From Gammaproteobacteria bacterium (lineage in GTDB: Bacteria > Pseudomonadota > Gammaproteobacteria > Steroidobacterales > MnTg04): a stretch of DNA of 5,794 nucleotides. Below the pieces are notes generated by a model. It was not told the DNA's origin. It saw nothing but the letters and a program-made list of their open reading frames with translations, and did no database searches. The DNA lies in contig JAPUHG010000205.1 of the NCBI GenBank assembly GCA_027297845.1, forward strand, positions 1 through 5,794, written 5' to 3'. This document shows, one piece after another, positions 5,594 through 5,794 of the stretch. The translations under genes and the position numbers were made by a program. Within the stretch, counting starts at the first letter, position 1, and the number at the start of each line of letters is the position of its first letter.

Positions 5594-5794
5594 ATGGCAA
5601 GGCTGGCGTTTGGTGTCGAATACGATGGCAGCGAGCTGCTTGGCTGGCAGCTGCAACCGGAAGGGCGCACCGTACAAGGCTGTCTCCAGGAAGCGTTGTC
5701 AAAAGTAGCCGATGAAGAGTTGCAAGTTGTTGGTGCAGGCCGCACGGATGCCGGCGTGCACGCGACTGCGCAAGTCGCCCATATCGATACCGAT
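5594..5794 (+). CDS. truA: tRNA pseudouridine(38-40) synthase TruA (3'-partial)
   Basis: The first 67 residues are present and the gene runs off the right edge. TruA isomerises uridines 38-40 in the anticodon arm of many tRNAs. ARLAFGVEYDGSELLGWQLQ (2-21) is the conserved N-terminal strand and YDGS loop. GRTDAGVHA (49-57) contains the catalytic Asp52, and AQVAHIDTD follows as usual. The common GWQRQ wording is GWQLQ here, a variant I would not over-read. The ATG at 5594 is chosen because it gives a family-like start and has GGAG at 5582-5585. An in-frame TTG at 5567 has no good site before it, and a stop at 5546 closes the frame. Standing directly after fimV is a conserved position for truA in gammaproteobacteria. 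Confidence 0.96.
   Translation, partial: MARLAFGVEYDGSELLGWQLQPEGRTVQGCLQEALSKVADEELQVVGAGRTDAGVHATAQVAHIDTD

Noticed and set aside
4717..5745. 342-codon open frame on the - strand across the fimV end, the gap and the truA start
   Set aside because: It is a shadow of fimV. The many GAT/GAA/GAC codons read as ATC/TTC/GTC in reverse, which avoids stops. The protein has no recognisable family and no plausible start context.

Overview
The window is a stretch of ordinary bacterial chromosome, about 58-60% GC by eye. It carries five tightly packed genes, all on the + strand: the 3' end of prmB, then complete aroC, asd and fimV, and the 5' end of truA. Every protein reads best as gammaproteobacterial. 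FimV/HubP-type proteins are typical of that class, and an aroC-asd-fimV-truA order is, from memory, seen in Xanthomonadales-like and related lineages. Pseudomonas has a similar asd-fimV-truA order but keeps aroC elsewhere. The exact taxon cannot be fixed from this sequence alone. There are no mobile elements, tRNA or rRNA genes, CRISPR repeats or signs of recent transfer.

Positions 2-2332 form a compact metabolic and translation block. prmB (release-independent glutamine methyltransferase acting on ribosomal protein L3) overlaps aroC (chorismate synthase) by one base. asd (aspartate-semialdehyde dehydrogenase) starts 7 bases after aroC. The spacing suggests one transcript with translational coupling. 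aroC completes the shikimate pathway and asd feeds lysine/diaminopimelate, threonine and methionine synthesis.

Positions 2333-2433 are a 101-base gap before fimV. A plausible sigma-70 promoter straddles the end of asd (TTGGTA, 17-base spacer, TATAGT), and a strong Shine-Dalgarno sequence sets the fimV start at 2434.

Positions 2434-5529 encode a 1031-residue FimV/HubP-type polar scaffold. It has a signal peptide, the FimV periplasmic domain, LysM, a coiled coil, one membrane span, a long very acidic cytoplasmic region with a TPR-like segment, and the conserved FimV C-terminal helical domain. The acidic region carries recurring short motifs (TGT-x-K-L-P-D-like, TG-x-HE-V/A, and F-x-D-V-F-G-D/E-A). 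These are the most interesting protein-level structure here.

Positions 5530-5593 are a short T-rich gap. truA (tRNA pseudouridine synthase A) then begins at 5594 and runs off the end.

I found no convincing undescribed system. The items most worth a second look are the FimV cytoplasmic motifs, a 21-base interrupted palindrome with perfect 10-base arms inside aroC (451-471), and the fimV promoter candidate.
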